64,000 bases of DNA, taken from assembly GCF_009728935.1 (NCBI RefSeq), contig NZ_CP034235.1:2394001-2458000 (forward strand), given 5' to 3'. The notes beneath the pieces are model-generated. The model was given only the letters and a program-made list of their open reading frames with translations, was not told the DNA's origin and ran no database searches. The translations under genes and the position numbers were made by a program. Below, piece after piece: positions 41,247 through 50,347 of the stretch. Source of the DNA: Paenibacillus psychroresistens. Its GTDB lineage: Bacteria; Bacillota; Bacilli; Paenibacillales; NBRC-103111. Positions within the stretch are counted from its first letter, which is position 1; each line of letters starts with the position of its first letter.

Positions 41247-42981
41247 ATTCCATCCAGCCTAAGGAGTCCATAGAAATCCCTTTAACCGAGGGATGATAGA
41301 CCGTTTTCAGCTGCTTGCGATACAGAAAATGAATCGCATGTATATCCTTTAGCATACGTTCTAAAGCGATAAATTGCTTAGTCCTGATAAGTGGATCGAT
41401 CTCATGAATAATGGTTTCCAAATAAAACTCCATCTGCAGCTTAACCGCCTGCCCAACGTGCTGCTGCATGCTTTTGTACAAATCAATTAAGCGCAGCTCC
41501 TTATCATTATCCAGCATAACCGCAAACAAGATAAAATCTGCTTCCAGCCGCTGTTCCCCTTGAAATTGCGCTAAAGGCAGCAGTTTTATCTGCAGCTTTA
41601 TTCCTGCCAATTGACAAACTTTCTGCAGCATTATCGCATCAGCCTCATATTGAGGAATCGTGCATAAAACCAATGTGTCAGTAAGTGAAGCCGATTCATT
41701 TGCAAATAATTCCTCTGTATTTAACTCGCTTAGTTCCTTGTCCAAAAAGCCATCGGTCGGAGAAATCCCCTCTTTTGCAGTATCCAAATGCAGATGCTGT
41801 CGAATCATCTCGGTCACAATTCGTCTTGTTTCTACTTCCTTTAATGGACCTTCCTTTAATAAATTCAAGGTGATAAATTTACATATTTCCCCACGGTGCA
41901 CTTGGTTCCATGAGGTCTCTTCCGCATGATCCGGCAAGCGAAAATTATGCAGTATTTGAAAGCCTTCAAAGCTTTTGCTTTGTTTATGCTCGTAGAGGTC
42001 GGGAATATTCCAAATCTCGAGCTGATCCAGATGAGCCCGTCCCTGAAAATAAGGCTGAAACGCCTCGAGAACACAGATGGACCCGTCATTTTTCACAAGC
42101 TTAAATGGCCCTGTGCCAATCGGAGCTTTAGCAAACCGCTCTTTGGTTTCTCCACCGTAGTCAATTGGGATAATGGCAGCACGATTTGTACTGAGGAAAT
42201 GCGCGAATAGCTCATTCGGCTCATTGAGCACGATTTGCAAAGTATTCGCATCCAGCACATTAATCTGCCTTATGTAGAGGTGTGCCCAACGATAAAGCGA
42301 GCGTGGATTGACATGGCGCAACCGGTTCAGCGTGAATCGAACATCCTCTGCATGCAGCTCCTTGCCATTATGAAACAAAACACCCTTGCGTAAGAAAAAG
42401 GTCCAAACTGTTCGTGAGGTATCGATTTCCCAGGCATGGGCGATATGAGCTTCGATCATTTGATTTTGCGGATTATATCTCACTAAACTATCGAAGATTT
42501 GATTAACCAAGTGAGATTCACTCGAGTAATTGATGAAAGCAGGATCTAAGGTATAGAAGGCTTGGCTTAAAGGGAAGCGCAGCAGATCAATTTTCTTGTG
42601 ATCCTTCAACTCAGCGCGATAGCCAAAATAACTAAACAGCCATTCGTTAAAATGCTCGCGGCTTAGCTGGGGTAAGGAGGGGCGGTTTATATAGTCCATG
42701 GCACTGCGTAAGTCCTTTTTTTCAACGAAGTTACGGGCGATTTGCAGGACAAGCTCTTCACTTTTCACAAGAAAGGTTAAAGTTGATTTATTGCCTCTGC
42801 CTCGTTTAGGCGACCATATCAGCCATTGTTTATCCGCCAATCTTTTTAAGATTAAGACGACGTTGCGGTGAGTACAGTCGAGAATAGCAGCCAATTCATC
42901 TAGGGTAACGATAGCTTCTTGTACGCCTTCAGGAAGAGATAAATGCTCACGCAAACGGATATAGTGATTGGCCATTTTCAT
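41188..42981 (-). CDS. SgrR-like regulator: winged helix fused to a family-5 solute-binding domain
   Basis: This cytoplasmic protein of 597 residues has an N-terminal DNA-binding domain (~1-115) with VTLDELAAILDCTHRNVVLI and WLIWSPKRGRGNKSTLTF. A family-5 periplasmic-binding-like domain follows: LDPAFINYSSESHLVNQIFD, WTFFLRKGVLFHNGKELHAE, DVRFTLNRL, and APIGTGPFKL. SgrR in enteric bacteria senses sugar-phosphate stress; Firmicute homologues are mostly uncharacterised. The ATG has GGGGAG 9 bases upstream. Its 3' end overlaps gtrA on the opposite strand by 59 bases, unusual for this compact region. It reads away from the genes that follow at 43145. Confidence 0.88.
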   Translation of the reverse strand: MKMANHYIRLREHLSLPEGVQEAIVTLDELAAILDCTHRNVVLILKRLADKQWLIWSPKRGRGNKSTLTFLVKSEELVLQIARNFVEKKDLRSAMDYINRPSLPQLSREHFNEWLFSYFGYRAELKDHKKIDLLRFPLSQAFYTLDPAFINYSSESHLVNQIFDSLVRYNPQNQMIEAHIAHAWEIDTSRTVWTFFLRKGVLFHNGKELHAEDVRFTLNRLRHVNPRSLYRWAHLYIRQINVLDANTLQIVLNEPNELFAHFLSTNRAAIIPIDYGGETKERFAKAPIGTGPFKLVKNDGSICVLEAFQPYFQGRAHLDQLEIWNIPDLYEHKQSKSFEGFQILHNFRLPDHAEETSWNQVHRGEICKFITLNLLKEGPLKEVETRRIVTEMIRQHLHLDTAKEGISPTDGFLDKELSELNTEELFANESASLTDTLVLCTIPQYEADAIMLQKVCQLAGIKLQIKLLPLAQFQGEQRLEADFILFAVMLDNDKELRLIDLYKSMQQHVGQAVKLQMEFYLETIIHEIDPLIRTKQFIALERMLKDIHAIHFLYRKQLKTVYHPSVKGISMDSLGWMEFKNIWFRSSETPTAYFPQS

Positions 42982-43144
42982 GCATTTTCACTCCCCGAAT
43001 AGGTTCTTTTGCCTCAGTTTACCACGTACCGCTAAAATATGAAATTCCCAAAAACAAACTTACACTTTTTATTCCTATTTAATCGCGTAAACTAAGCATG
43101 TAGGCTAACCGGTTAAAGTAAACTGTGAAATGGGGAAATGAAGT

Positions 43145-43573
43145 ATGGGACAAATCATGGAATTTAGTAGATCACAGCATTTGAAAACACATAAATATAC
43201 GGATGATTTTATAATTGTGGAGAATGAGCGTGGAGAGATTTTACTCCAAAAGCGTTCGGGAACAGAGGAATGGGAATTGCCAGGGGGGATCCAAGAGTTA
43301 CTCAAGGAACCAGGGCTGCATCTGGCTCAGCTTACTTTATATCGAATGTTTTCTCGAACGGATTTCAGTTCTTATTACACGGATGGGGATGAAGTATTCC
43401 ATGATATGGCGATTTATATGGCAAAGTCATATTTTGGGTATCTACGAAGCATGAATATGGGATCTCATAAGCTCAGGTTTTTCTCCTTGTATGATTTGCC
43501 GCTGCATTTTCAAGAAACCTCCAAGCTTATTGTAGATGCTTATGCAGCCGATCATTTTTGGATAGGGGGTTAA
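43145..43573 (+). CDS. Nudix-like protein with a degenerate catalytic box
   Basis: This 142-residue protein starts like a Nudix hydrolase: DDFIIVENERGEILLQKRSG, then EEWELPGGIQELLKEPG. After WELPGG the usual REUxEExGU helix is missing or altered (HLAQLTLYRMFSRT), so the metal-binding Glu cluster is not evident. It may be a non-catalytic Nudix-fold protein or an extreme variant. No signal peptide. GGGGA lies 8 bases before the ATG. It is the first gene of a plus-strand series with the membrane proteins at 43579 and 45080. Confidence 0.6.
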   Translation: MGQIMEFSRSQHLKTHKYTDDFIIVENERGEILLQKRSGTEEWELPGGIQELLKEPGLHLAQLTLYRMFSRTDFSSYYTDGDEVFHDMAIYMAKSYFGYLRSMNMGSHKLRFFSLYDLPLHFQETSKLIVDAYAADHFWIGG

Positions 43574-43578
43574 TAGGG

Positions 43579-45090
43579 ATGGAGCAGAGTGAGCTAGTTA
43601 AACGTAATGAAATGATTAGAACAATGATCCTGGCTTTATTCGTCGGAATTATCCAATATATTTTGTTTAATAGTAATGGAATAGGCATTTCCTATCCGCT
43701 TTTTGTAGTTGTGTTATATGCTTATCTGTTCTGGGGACTGAGAAATAAACTGCATCATGGTGTAGATCTCGAATATATGCTGATCGTGCCTATAGCCTTA
43801 CTATCATTAACCTTCTTTATTTTTTCAAACCCGGTGCTGCATGTGCTTAATTTTCTTGCCATCCCGTTGCTTATTATCGTGCAAACGATGCGTATGGGCG
43901 AGCTTAAACGTCATATCGGACAACCTTTTCATTATGTGGGCGATATATTCAAACAGAGTATAGTTAGCAGCTTTACATACTTCCCGAAACCTATAAAATT
44001 ACTTATCACTTTGCTGCTTAATCGAACAGGCAGTAGAAACAAAAGCTTGCTTAAGATAGGCTTAGGTCTCCTATTAACCTTGCCCTTGCTAATTGTAATA
44101 GTACCCTTGTTAGCTTCAGCTGATTCCGTGTTTCAAGAGCAAATAGCTGGATGGCAGGACATTTTTATGAAGGTTAATATAGCGAAATTTTTGTTCCGAA
44201 TAATCTGGATTGTTATTGTATCGAGCTATGTATTCGGTTATTTATGGGCATTGCTGCATCCTCCAGTAAAACCTAATAAAGAGATCCCTGACGTAGATTG
44301 GGGGATACGGACTGTTGAAGCTCCCAGACCTTTAACCTTAGACACTACAGTAGCGCTAACCATATTATTTGTTGTAAATGCCGTCTATTTATTATTTACC
44401 ATCGTGCAGTTCTCTTATTTTTTCGCCGCAGGTGATGGGATTCTGCCAGATGGAACGAATTACGCAGAGTATGCTAGAAGAGGCTTTGCTGAGCTGGTTG
44501 TGGTCACGATGATCAATTTCAGCTTGCTTTTAGGAAGTATTCATTGGGTGAAGACAGAGGGTACCCTCAACCTTAAGTTATTTTTGAAGGTGATGTTATC
44601 GATATTGGTAGTTAGTACGATAGTGATGCTTATTTCGGCACATTTAAGGCTATCCTTATATGAAGAAGCCTATGGCTATACGATCACACGAATTCTGGTC
44701 CATGCATTTATGCTGTTTCTTGCTGTATTATTAGTGCTGTCGCTGATACGTGTTTGGATGGATAGAATGCCTTTGTTAAAGCCGTTTATATGTGTGACAC
44801 TGGTAGCTTGTTTATTGATTAACTACATTAACATTGATCTAATTATTGCGAAAAATAATTTGCAGCGGTATACTTTGTCAGGGAAAATTGATCTCAGTTA
44901 TTTTAATGAGCTTTCTTATGACGTAGTCCCTTATTTGATTCGACATAACGAGAAGGAGCTCAACAAACCGGATGGATTAAATAAGCTTCTATTGAATATG
45001 AAGAATAGACTAGCTGGTAAACAAACAGATTGGAAAGGATTTAATTTAGCAGAACATCGCGCTATGGAGGCATTGAAGCATGTCAAGTAA
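43579..45090 (+). CDS. DUF4173-like multi-pass membrane protein
   Basis: This integral membrane protein of about 503 residues has ten or more predicted segments (RTMILALFVGIIQYILFNSN, ISYPLFVVVLYAYLFWGLRN, and several in 160-420). A soluble C-terminal part (ELSYDVVPYLIRHNEKELNK and MKNRLAGKQTDWKGFNLAEH) follows. This matches DUF4173/DUF4153 proteins of Firmicutes, whose function is unknown. ATG 43579 has AGGGGG 9 bases upstream; the open frame begins at TTG 43558 inside the previous gene. Its 3' end overlaps the PAP2 gene by 11 bases. Confidence 0.75.
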   Translation: MEQSELVKRNEMIRTMILALFVGIIQYILFNSNGIGISYPLFVVVLYAYLFWGLRNKLHHGVDLEYMLIVPIALLSLTFFIFSNPVLHVLNFLAIPLLIIVQTMRMGELKRHIGQPFHYVGDIFKQSIVSSFTYFPKPIKLLITLLLNRTGSRNKSLLKIGLGLLLTLPLLIVIVPLLASADSVFQEQIAGWQDIFMKVNIAKFLFRIIWIVIVSSYVFGYLWALLHPPVKPNKEIPDVDWGIRTVEAPRPLTLDTTVALTILFVVNAVYLLFTIVQFSYFFAAGDGILPDGTNYAEYARRGFAELVVVTMINFSLLLGSIHWVKTEGTLNLKLFLKVMLSILVVSTIVMLISAHLRLSLYEEAYGYTITRILVHAFMLFLAVLLVLSLIRVWMDRMPLLKPFICVTLVACLLINYINIDLIIAKNNLQRYTLSGKIDLSYFNELSYDVVPYLIRHNEKELNKPDGLNKLLLNMKNRLAGKQTDWKGFNLAEHRAMEALKHVK

Positions 45091-46015
45091 TGAGTCAACC
45101 GTATTAAACGAATCAACTGCACCAAAAGCAACAAATGGTAGTAAAAAGTGGCTTATTCTAGTATTAGGGGCAGCAACCGCGGTAGTGCTTTTTTTCATAA
45201 CTAAAGTTCAGAATTGGGATTGGCTCTGTTTATTCGTGCTGGTTGTTGCTTTAATCGGGACAGCGCAGGATGCCAAGAATATTTCCTGGGAAAAGTTCTT
45301 GCCGACTGGTTTTCTAGTTTTAGGTATTTTGTTTTTGATTTATAAATATTCAGGAGGCCTTTGGAACTCGGTTGTTGTCTGGCAAACGGAATCGATTCAC
45401 CATATCTTTCAATGGAACCAGATTTTTAATGCGATCCCGTTAAATGATGGGGCGATATTCCGTGTGTGGCAGCCCAAAGCGCTAAACTGGTATTTTACTT
45501 GGGTTTATAATAATGGATTTGCTTTATCTTATTGGATTTGCATTATCCGCTCTTTTTTCACTAAGGATGTCAAAAAAATAGCGACTTTTGCCTTAGCTGG
45601 TTATTTGCTGCAGGTCCCCTTTGTTCTGGTGTTCTACAATACTGTGCTGCTGCAAGAGGTTTGGTATGTGCAAGGTGTTCCTGATCTACTGCATCGTGTG
45701 TTGACTCCTGCCCAGCAATTCAGTACCACATTAAATTGCTTCCCAAGCTTACATACATCGATTGCTTTTTCTGGCTTTCTGCTAGCCATGCGTGAGAAAA
45801 GCAAATGGTTCCGATGGTGGGTTGGGATCTATAGCATCTCCATTCTTGTCGCCACCTTATATTTGAAAATCCACTGGGTTCTTGATGTGTTTGCGGGTAT
45901 GTTATTCGCCTATGGCTGTGTAAAGCTTGCAGATTGGATCGTTAATGCCGGAGTTTTCCCGTATATTTCTCGCAAATTCACTGGTACGATTAGAAAAATC
46001 AGAAAGAACTCATGA
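45080..46015 (+). CDS. PAP2-superfamily membrane phosphatase
   Basis: This 311-residue protein has a Ser/Thr-rich N-terminus and about six membrane segments. The PAP2 catalytic residues are in NCFPSLHTSIAFSGFLLAMR (PSxH motif) and KIHWVLDVFAGMLFAYG (H-x3-D motif). The length and layout resemble the inositolphosphotransferase/Aur1-like PAP2 group that acts on lipids or polyprenyl phosphates. Within this envelope block it could recycle or modify a lipid carrier (inference). It starts within the end of the DUF4173-like gene; GGAGGCATTGAAGC precedes the ATG. Confidence 0.88.
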   Translation: MSSNESTVLNESTAPKATNGSKKWLILVLGAATAVVLFFITKVQNWDWLCLFVLVVALIGTAQDAKNISWEKFLPTGFLVLGILFLIYKYSGGLWNSVVVWQTESIHHIFQWNQIFNAIPLNDGAIFRVWQPKALNWYFTWVYNNGFALSYWICIIRSFFTKDVKKIATFALAGYLLQVPFVLVFYNTVLLQEVWYVQGVPDLLHRVLTPAQQFSTTLNCFPSLHTSIAFSGFLLAMREKSKWFRWWVGIYSISILVATLYLKIHWVLDVFAGMLFAYGCVKLADWIVNAGVFPYISRKFTGTIRKIRKNS

Positions 46016-46028
46016 AAGGAAGCTGAAA

Positions 46029-46719
46029 ATGCTGCCTATTCCTGATAGAGTCCAAGCGGTTTTGGATGCTTATTTTCAATTGCTTGATTCAAAGCTGCTG
46101 AATTTTCTCGAGGCTTATTACATCTATGGCTCCATTTCATTGGGAGCCTTCACTAAAAACTACAGCGATATCGATTTCGTTGCCATAGTTAAACAGGAAA
46201 TTACTGCAGACAAGTTAGCCTTGCTCAAAGAGATTCATCTGGAAATTCAGCAGCGATTTCCGAAAAGGATTTTAGATGGAAAATACATCACTTCGGCGGA
46301 TATGCAGCAGGTTAACCACGGTGAGCAATCTTATTGTTATTTTAATGAAGGAAAGTATCGAGGAGTTAGGCAGTTTAATAAGAATTCGATAGATGCTTAT
46401 CAGCTAAAGGTCCATGGAATTGCTGTCAAAGGGCAGGAATCGAACAAGCTTGATTATACAATTGATTGGGATATCTTACTTCATGACATGAAGGGGAATC
46501 TTAACTACTACTGGGTGAATTGGCGGAATAAATGCGAAAGGTTTCTCACTGTATCTTACATAGGATTATTCTGTTCCGGAAAGATGGCACAAGATCATTA
46601 ACGAGGCTATGAGATTGCGCAAAGGCATCGCTAAATCCTATTATTCTTCTCGCATTAAACGCAGAAACGACACATTGGCCTATATAAATTATATTATTAG
46701 CGAGAGCAACAGGTTGTAA
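46029..46719 (+). pseudogene. Broken nucleotidyltransferase gene (aminoglycoside-adenylyltransferase family)
   Basis: ATG 46029 with AAGGA 8 bases upstream begins a nucleotidyltransferase: IYGSISLGAFTKNYSDIDFV has the GS-x(n)-DxD catalytic pattern. The frame stops at 46599-46601 after CERFLTVSYIGLFCSGKM. From about 46575 another frame continues as DYSVPERWHKIINEAMRLRK then GIAKSYYSSRIKRRNDTLAY, the normal C-terminus of the family, ending at TAA 46717. The middle helical segment usual in homologues is missing, so a deletion plus frameshift has occurred. The truncated product might be made but is probably inactive. Confidence 0.75.
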
Positions 46720-46809
46720 TAGGTTCTTAAATTACCCATAGCTTGTCAAATCCAACCAAACGTGCTAATTTGGGTCTAATAGTCGTTACATAGAGGAGAC
46801 ACAGTTGTT

Positions 46810-47799
46810 ATGGATTGGAGCGCCAGTACCCCCCCGATATTGAACATAGTTGTACCTTGCTATAATGAAGAAGAAGTCATCGGAGAGACAATTAAACAGT
46901 TGAGCGTTGTAATGGTTAATTTAATCCAATCCAAGCTGGTCTCACCATCTAGCTTAATAATGTTTGTGGATGATGGCAGTCGTGACCGTACATGGGAGCT
47001 TATCGAGCATCACCATCTAATAAATCAGTATGTAACAGGGCTTAAGCTCGCTCGAAATGTGGGACACCAAAATGCTTTATTGGCAGGCTTAATGGCAGCA
47101 AAAGAGCAGGCAGATTGTGTGATTTCGATTGACGCAGATTTACAGGATGACCTTGGCACAATTGAAAAATTTGTTGTCGAGTTTCATAAAGGCGCCGAAA
47201 TTGTATATGGTATTCGCCAAAGTCGTGAGAGTGATACCTTCTTCAAGCGAAATACGGCACTTGGCTTTTATCGATTAATGGCGAGAATGGGTGCCAAAAT
47301 TGAATATAATCACGCCGATTTCCGTTTAATGAGCAAACGTGCTTTGATGCAGCTTGAGAAATTTAAGGAGGTTAATTTATTTCTGCGCGGCATTGTGCCT
47401 CTAATTGGTTTTAAAACAGTAAAGGTTCAGTATGATCGGCATGAGCGTTTTGCAGGTGAATCCAAATATCCTTTGAAAAAAATGATTGGTTTTGCCCTAG
47501 ATGGGATTACCTCGTTAAGTGTCACACCAATCCGAATTGTAACCTTGGCTGGCTTTTTATTCTTCATAGTTAGTTTATTAGTCGGGGTTTATATTATCAT
47601 AAGTAAAGTATCAGGTACTACCGTAAGCGGATGGTCATCCTTAATGGCATCCGTCTGGTTTATTGGCGGGATTCAGCTAGTAAGCTTGGGTTTGATAGGC
47701 GAATACATAGGGAAAATTTATAAAGAGGTTAAGCATCGGCCCTTATATATTATTGAAAAAGAGCTAACGGCTGCTTCAAAAGAAATGGGACAATCATGA
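46810..47799 (+). CDS. DPM1/GtrB-type polyprenyl-phosphate glycosyltransferase (GT2)
   Basis: This 329-residue glycosyltransferase has a GT2 domain at ~10-240: NIVVPCYNEEEVIGETIKQL, FVDDGSRDRTWELI, NVGHQNALLAGLMAAKEQ, and the metal-binding SIDADLQDD. Two C-terminal membrane segments follow (~230-310). This is the layout of GtrB/YfdH and bacterial dolichyl-phosphate-mannose synthase homologues, which charge undecaprenyl phosphate with a hexose. With GtrA and the PMT protein at 37872-41246 it would complete a lipid-linked sugar route. GAGGAG lies ~11 bases before ATG. It overlaps the amidase gene by 4 bases (ATGA). Confidence 0.92.
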   Translation: MDWSASTPPILNIVVPCYNEEEVIGETIKQLSVVMVNLIQSKLVSPSSLIMFVDDGSRDRTWELIEHHHLINQYVTGLKLARNVGHQNALLAGLMAAKEQADCVISIDADLQDDLGTIEKFVVEFHKGAEIVYGIRQSRESDTFFKRNTALGFYRLMARMGAKIEYNHADFRLMSKRALMQLEKFKEVNLFLRGIVPLIGFKTVKVQYDRHERFAGESKYPLKKMIGFALDGITSLSVTPIRIVTLAGFLFFIVSLLVGVYIIISKVSGTTVSGWSSLMASVWFIGGIQLVSLGLIGEYIGKIYKEVKHRPLYIIEKELTAASKEMGQS

Positions 47800-48605
47800 A
47801 ATATAAGCTGAGTTTGGTTTTAACTATCTTTTGTTTGGGTTTGATACTTACCTCATGTGCAAGGGCTGATCATAAGGTAACTTTAGAAAAGGATTCTGTT
47901 AAACAACAAGTAATGATTACCGCACAAACGCTCACACCGCTTGCTGCAACAGTAACCCCAGCTCCTAAACCTTTAATGCCGTTGATTTTTCTAGATCCCG
48001 GCCATCAGCTTAAAGGTAATAACGAGCTGGAATACCTCGGTCCAAATTCAAAAGTAAAGAAGCCTAAGGTTACCTCAGGAACAAGAGGGATTTCTACAAA
48101 AAAAACCGAGTTTCAGCTCAATTTGGACGTCTCTTTGCTTCTAAGAGATATACTGGTTGCTAAAGGCTACCGCGTGCAGATGACACGTGATAAGAATGAA
48201 GTGAATTTAAGTAATAAAGAGCGGGCGCTCATGGCAAACAAAGCAAAAGCAGATCTCTTCGTAAGAGTGCATGCAGATGGAAATGATAAATCAACAGTTA
48301 ATGGCATTTCTATTCAATATCCAATTGAAAATAGCTCGACTAAAACAATAAAAGCTAAACCAAGCAAGCTTGCAGCAGAAGCGATGTTAAAGGCGGTAAT
48401 TAAGGAAACAGGAGCTAAATCAAGAGGGATTGTTCCTAGGGGCGACTTGGCTGGATTTAATTGGTCTGAGGTACCGTCTGTTCTGATAGAGATGGGATTT
48501 ATGACGAACAAAAAGGAAGATAATCTAATGGCTACCAAAAGCTATCAGGAAAAGTTAGCAAAAGGGATGTTGATTGGGATCGAACAATGGCTAGCTGAGG
48601 GGTGA
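47796..48605 (+). CDS. N-acetylmuramoyl-L-alanine amidase lipoprotein (Amidase_3)
   Basis: This 269-residue lipoprotein has a signal peptide with lipobox LTSC (Cys21), a linker, then an Amidase_3 domain. The zinc and catalytic residues are visible: His in IFLDPGH, Glu in KTEFQLN, His in FVRVHADG and Glu in VLIEMGFMTN. It cleaves the amide bond between MurNAc and L-Ala in peptidoglycan, acting outside the membrane. It begins within the stop of the GT2 gene, so wall hydrolysis and glycosyltransfer are encoded together. Confidence 0.93.
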   Translation: MKYKLSLVLTIFCLGLILTSCARADHKVTLEKDSVKQQVMITAQTLTPLAATVTPAPKPLMPLIFLDPGHQLKGNNELEYLGPNSKVKKPKVTSGTRGISTKKTEFQLNLDVSLLLRDILVAKGYRVQMTRDKNEVNLSNKERALMANKAKADLFVRVHADGNDKSTVNGISIQYPIENSSTKTIKAKPSKLAAEAMLKAVIKETGAKSRGIVPRGDLAGFNWSEVPSVLIEMGFMTNKKEDNLMATKSYQEKLAKGMLIGIEQWLAEG

Positions 48606-48612
48606 TGAGATT

Positions 48613-49272
48613 ATGGCAATTAAAGCCGTTATTTTTGATTTTGATGGACTTATCTTGGATACGGAGAGTAACGAATATCATGCTCATTCCGAGATATTCA
48701 AACAACTTGGCGTAGAGCTTCCGATCGCGGAGTGGGGCAAATGCATTGGTACGGATGCATCCGCCTTTGATGTATATGCTTATCTCGAAGAGCTTGTTGG
48801 AAAACCTGTTGATCGTGAGACGCTAAAAAAGAATAGACATGATTTGTTTACCAAACGAATGAGCCTGGAGGGAGTTCGTCCAGGCGTTCGCGAGTATTTG
48901 CAAAGCGCACAAGCTTTAGACCTGCGGATTGGATTAGCTTCAAGCTCATCTTTCGCCTGGGTATCCGGATATTTGGAGATTCACAAGCTTGCCCATTACT
49001 TTGAAACAATCCGTACTAGAGAAGATGTAGTAAAAGTAAAGCCAAGTCCCGAGCTTTATCAGAAAGCTTTAGAGGATCTTGGCGTTCTACCGTCGGAAGC
49101 TATCGCTTTCGAGGATTCACCTAATGGTTCACTTGCTGCCAAAAGGGCAGGAATGTATTGCGTAATTGTTCCTAATTCAATTACAGGAAGTCTTGTTTTC
49201 GGTGAAACCGATCTCCGACTGGACTCTATGGAACAAATGAGCTTATCCGAAGTTATTGTGCGTTTTAATTAG
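48613..49272 (+). CDS. HAD-superfamily hydrolase, beta-phosphoglucomutase-like
   Basis: This 219-residue HAD subfamily IA protein has nucleophile and acid/base Asp in VIFDFDGLILDTESNEYH, motif II ASSSSF, motif III Lys in VKVKPSPELY and motif IV in AFEDSPNGSLAA. The cap is alpha-helical. It is probably a phosphatase or a phosphoglucomutase-like enzyme; the substrate is unknown. It lies 8 bases after the amidase gene. It converges with the bacillithiol transferase gene with only 6 bases between stops. Confidence 0.9.
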   Translation: MAIKAVIFDFDGLILDTESNEYHAHSEIFKQLGVELPIAEWGKCIGTDASAFDVYAYLEELVGKPVDRETLKKNRHDLFTKRMSLEGVRPGVREYLQSAQALDLRIGLASSSSFAWVSGYLEIHKLAHYFETIRTREDVVKVKPSPELYQKALEDLGVLPSEAIAFEDSPNGSLAAKRAGMYCVIVPNSITGSLVFGETDLRLDSMEQMSLSEVIVRFN

Positions 49273-49278
49273 CTTAAA

Positions 49279-49806
49279 TTAACTCCAATTCATTCTTTCT
49301 CTCAGGCTGGTAATATGAGCGATATGATGATTACCATGCCAAGCATAAATGCCTACGTTTTTAGCTAATGGCGTTTCACCCGATTCTGGATGAATGAAGC
49401 TGCGGTTGAAGGCTTCTGCACTCGTAGATCTCAGCACATCGACCCAACGCAGATGGAGTGAGTCCAGAAGCTGCAAGGAAATTTCAACAGGCAGCTTAAC
49501 AGAGTCGCTTAGCTCAGCCCAGCTTGCTTCATCATAAGGTTTAATAGTTGGAAGCTCTTCAGTAAGAGCAAGCTTGAAGCGGATATAGCTGTTCACATGG
49601 CTATCTGCTACATGATGAACGACCTGCCTTACTGTCCAACCATCTGGGCGATAGGGAGTATCCAGCTGGCTTTCTGATAATCCATGTACTGCAGACCGCA
49701 GCTTCTGCGGTGCTGCTGCAATCTCCTCGATCCATTTATGAAGCTGCTCAGTTGTAATGGTACCTTCATGGTCAAATTTCCCAATCGGATATTTCAGCTT
49801 TTCCAT
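49279..49806 (-). CDS. bstA: DinB-family putative bacillithiol transferase (YfiT/BstA-like)
   Basis: This 175-residue four-helix DinB-fold protein begins [20 protein letters not shown]. The metal-binding His triad lies in [12 protein letters not shown] and GNHHIAHI. This matches YfiT/BstA, a metal-dependent enzyme that transfers bacillithiol to electrophiles. [18 protein letters not shown] and [20 protein letters not shown] are characteristic. It precedes a GNAT gene on the same strand with 7 bases between, so the two form a small operon. Confidence 0.92.
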   Translation of the reverse strand: MEKLKYPIGKFDHEGTITTEQLHKWIEEIAAAPQKLRSAVHGLSESQLDTPYRPDGWTVRQVVHHVADSHVNSYIRFKLALTEELPTIKPYDEASWAELSDSVKLPVEISLQLLDSLHLRWVDVLRSTSAEAFNRSFIHPESGETPLAKNVGIYAWHGNHHIAHITSLRERMNWS

Positions 49807-49813
49807 TCCTCAT

Positions 49814-50242
49814 CTACTCCTCCAGCTCAACCTCAAAGATACATTTGAATCGTTCTACTCCAGGGAACTTCTCACCTAAGCTTATAACAGAAAAGCCAAC
49901 ATTACGATAGAAATCTACGCTATCCTCGTCCGTTTCTGCTTCAATAATTGCAGGCTGTTTAGCCTCAAGCAGCTGCAGAATCAACCCTCTTCCATAACCT
50001 TTACTGCGTTCCTCCGGTTTTACCGCAATATGCCTTAGCTCAAGCTTATTATTCGGATGCACAATAAAACCAACGATTCCGATAATCTCGTCATCTTCTT
50101 CATGACCGTACAGCTCTAATGCTGCTTCGGAATGGTAACGCACGATTTCTTGCTCGATTCTCTCCGGGTCTGGGAAAATGGCATAGGAAAGCAGCTCTTG
50201 TATAGAATCCTCAGAGATTCGTTGTTTAATTGGAATTAGCAT
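49814..50242 (-). CDS. GNAT N-acetyltransferase
   Basis: This acetyltransferase of about 142 residues has the GNAT core: GIVGFIVHPNNKLELRHIAV, then EERSKGYGRGLILQL (acetyl-CoA loop) and DSVDFYRNVGFSVISLG. It is probably aminoglycoside- or small-amine-type, substrate unknown. ATG 50242 was chosen over the TTG three codons earlier because the GGGAG site is too near that TTG; spacing to ATG is 11. It is upstream of the bacillithiol transferase gene in the same minus-strand unit. Confidence 0.85.
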   Translation of the reverse strand: MLIPIKQRISEDSIQELLSYAIFPDPERIEQEIVRYHSEAALELYGHEEDDEIIGIVGFIVHPNNKLELRHIAVKPEERSKGYGRGLILQLLEAKQPAIIEAETDEDSVDFYRNVGFSVISLGEKFPGVERFKCIFEVELEE

Positions 50243-50347
50243 GATGATCAAAACTCCCTTTTCTGTTTAAAGTAAGTGCAGCAATCGGAGTATCCACCAT
50301 GAATGGAATAGCCCCCTAAAAGTATTATATGTATAATGCCATTGAAA

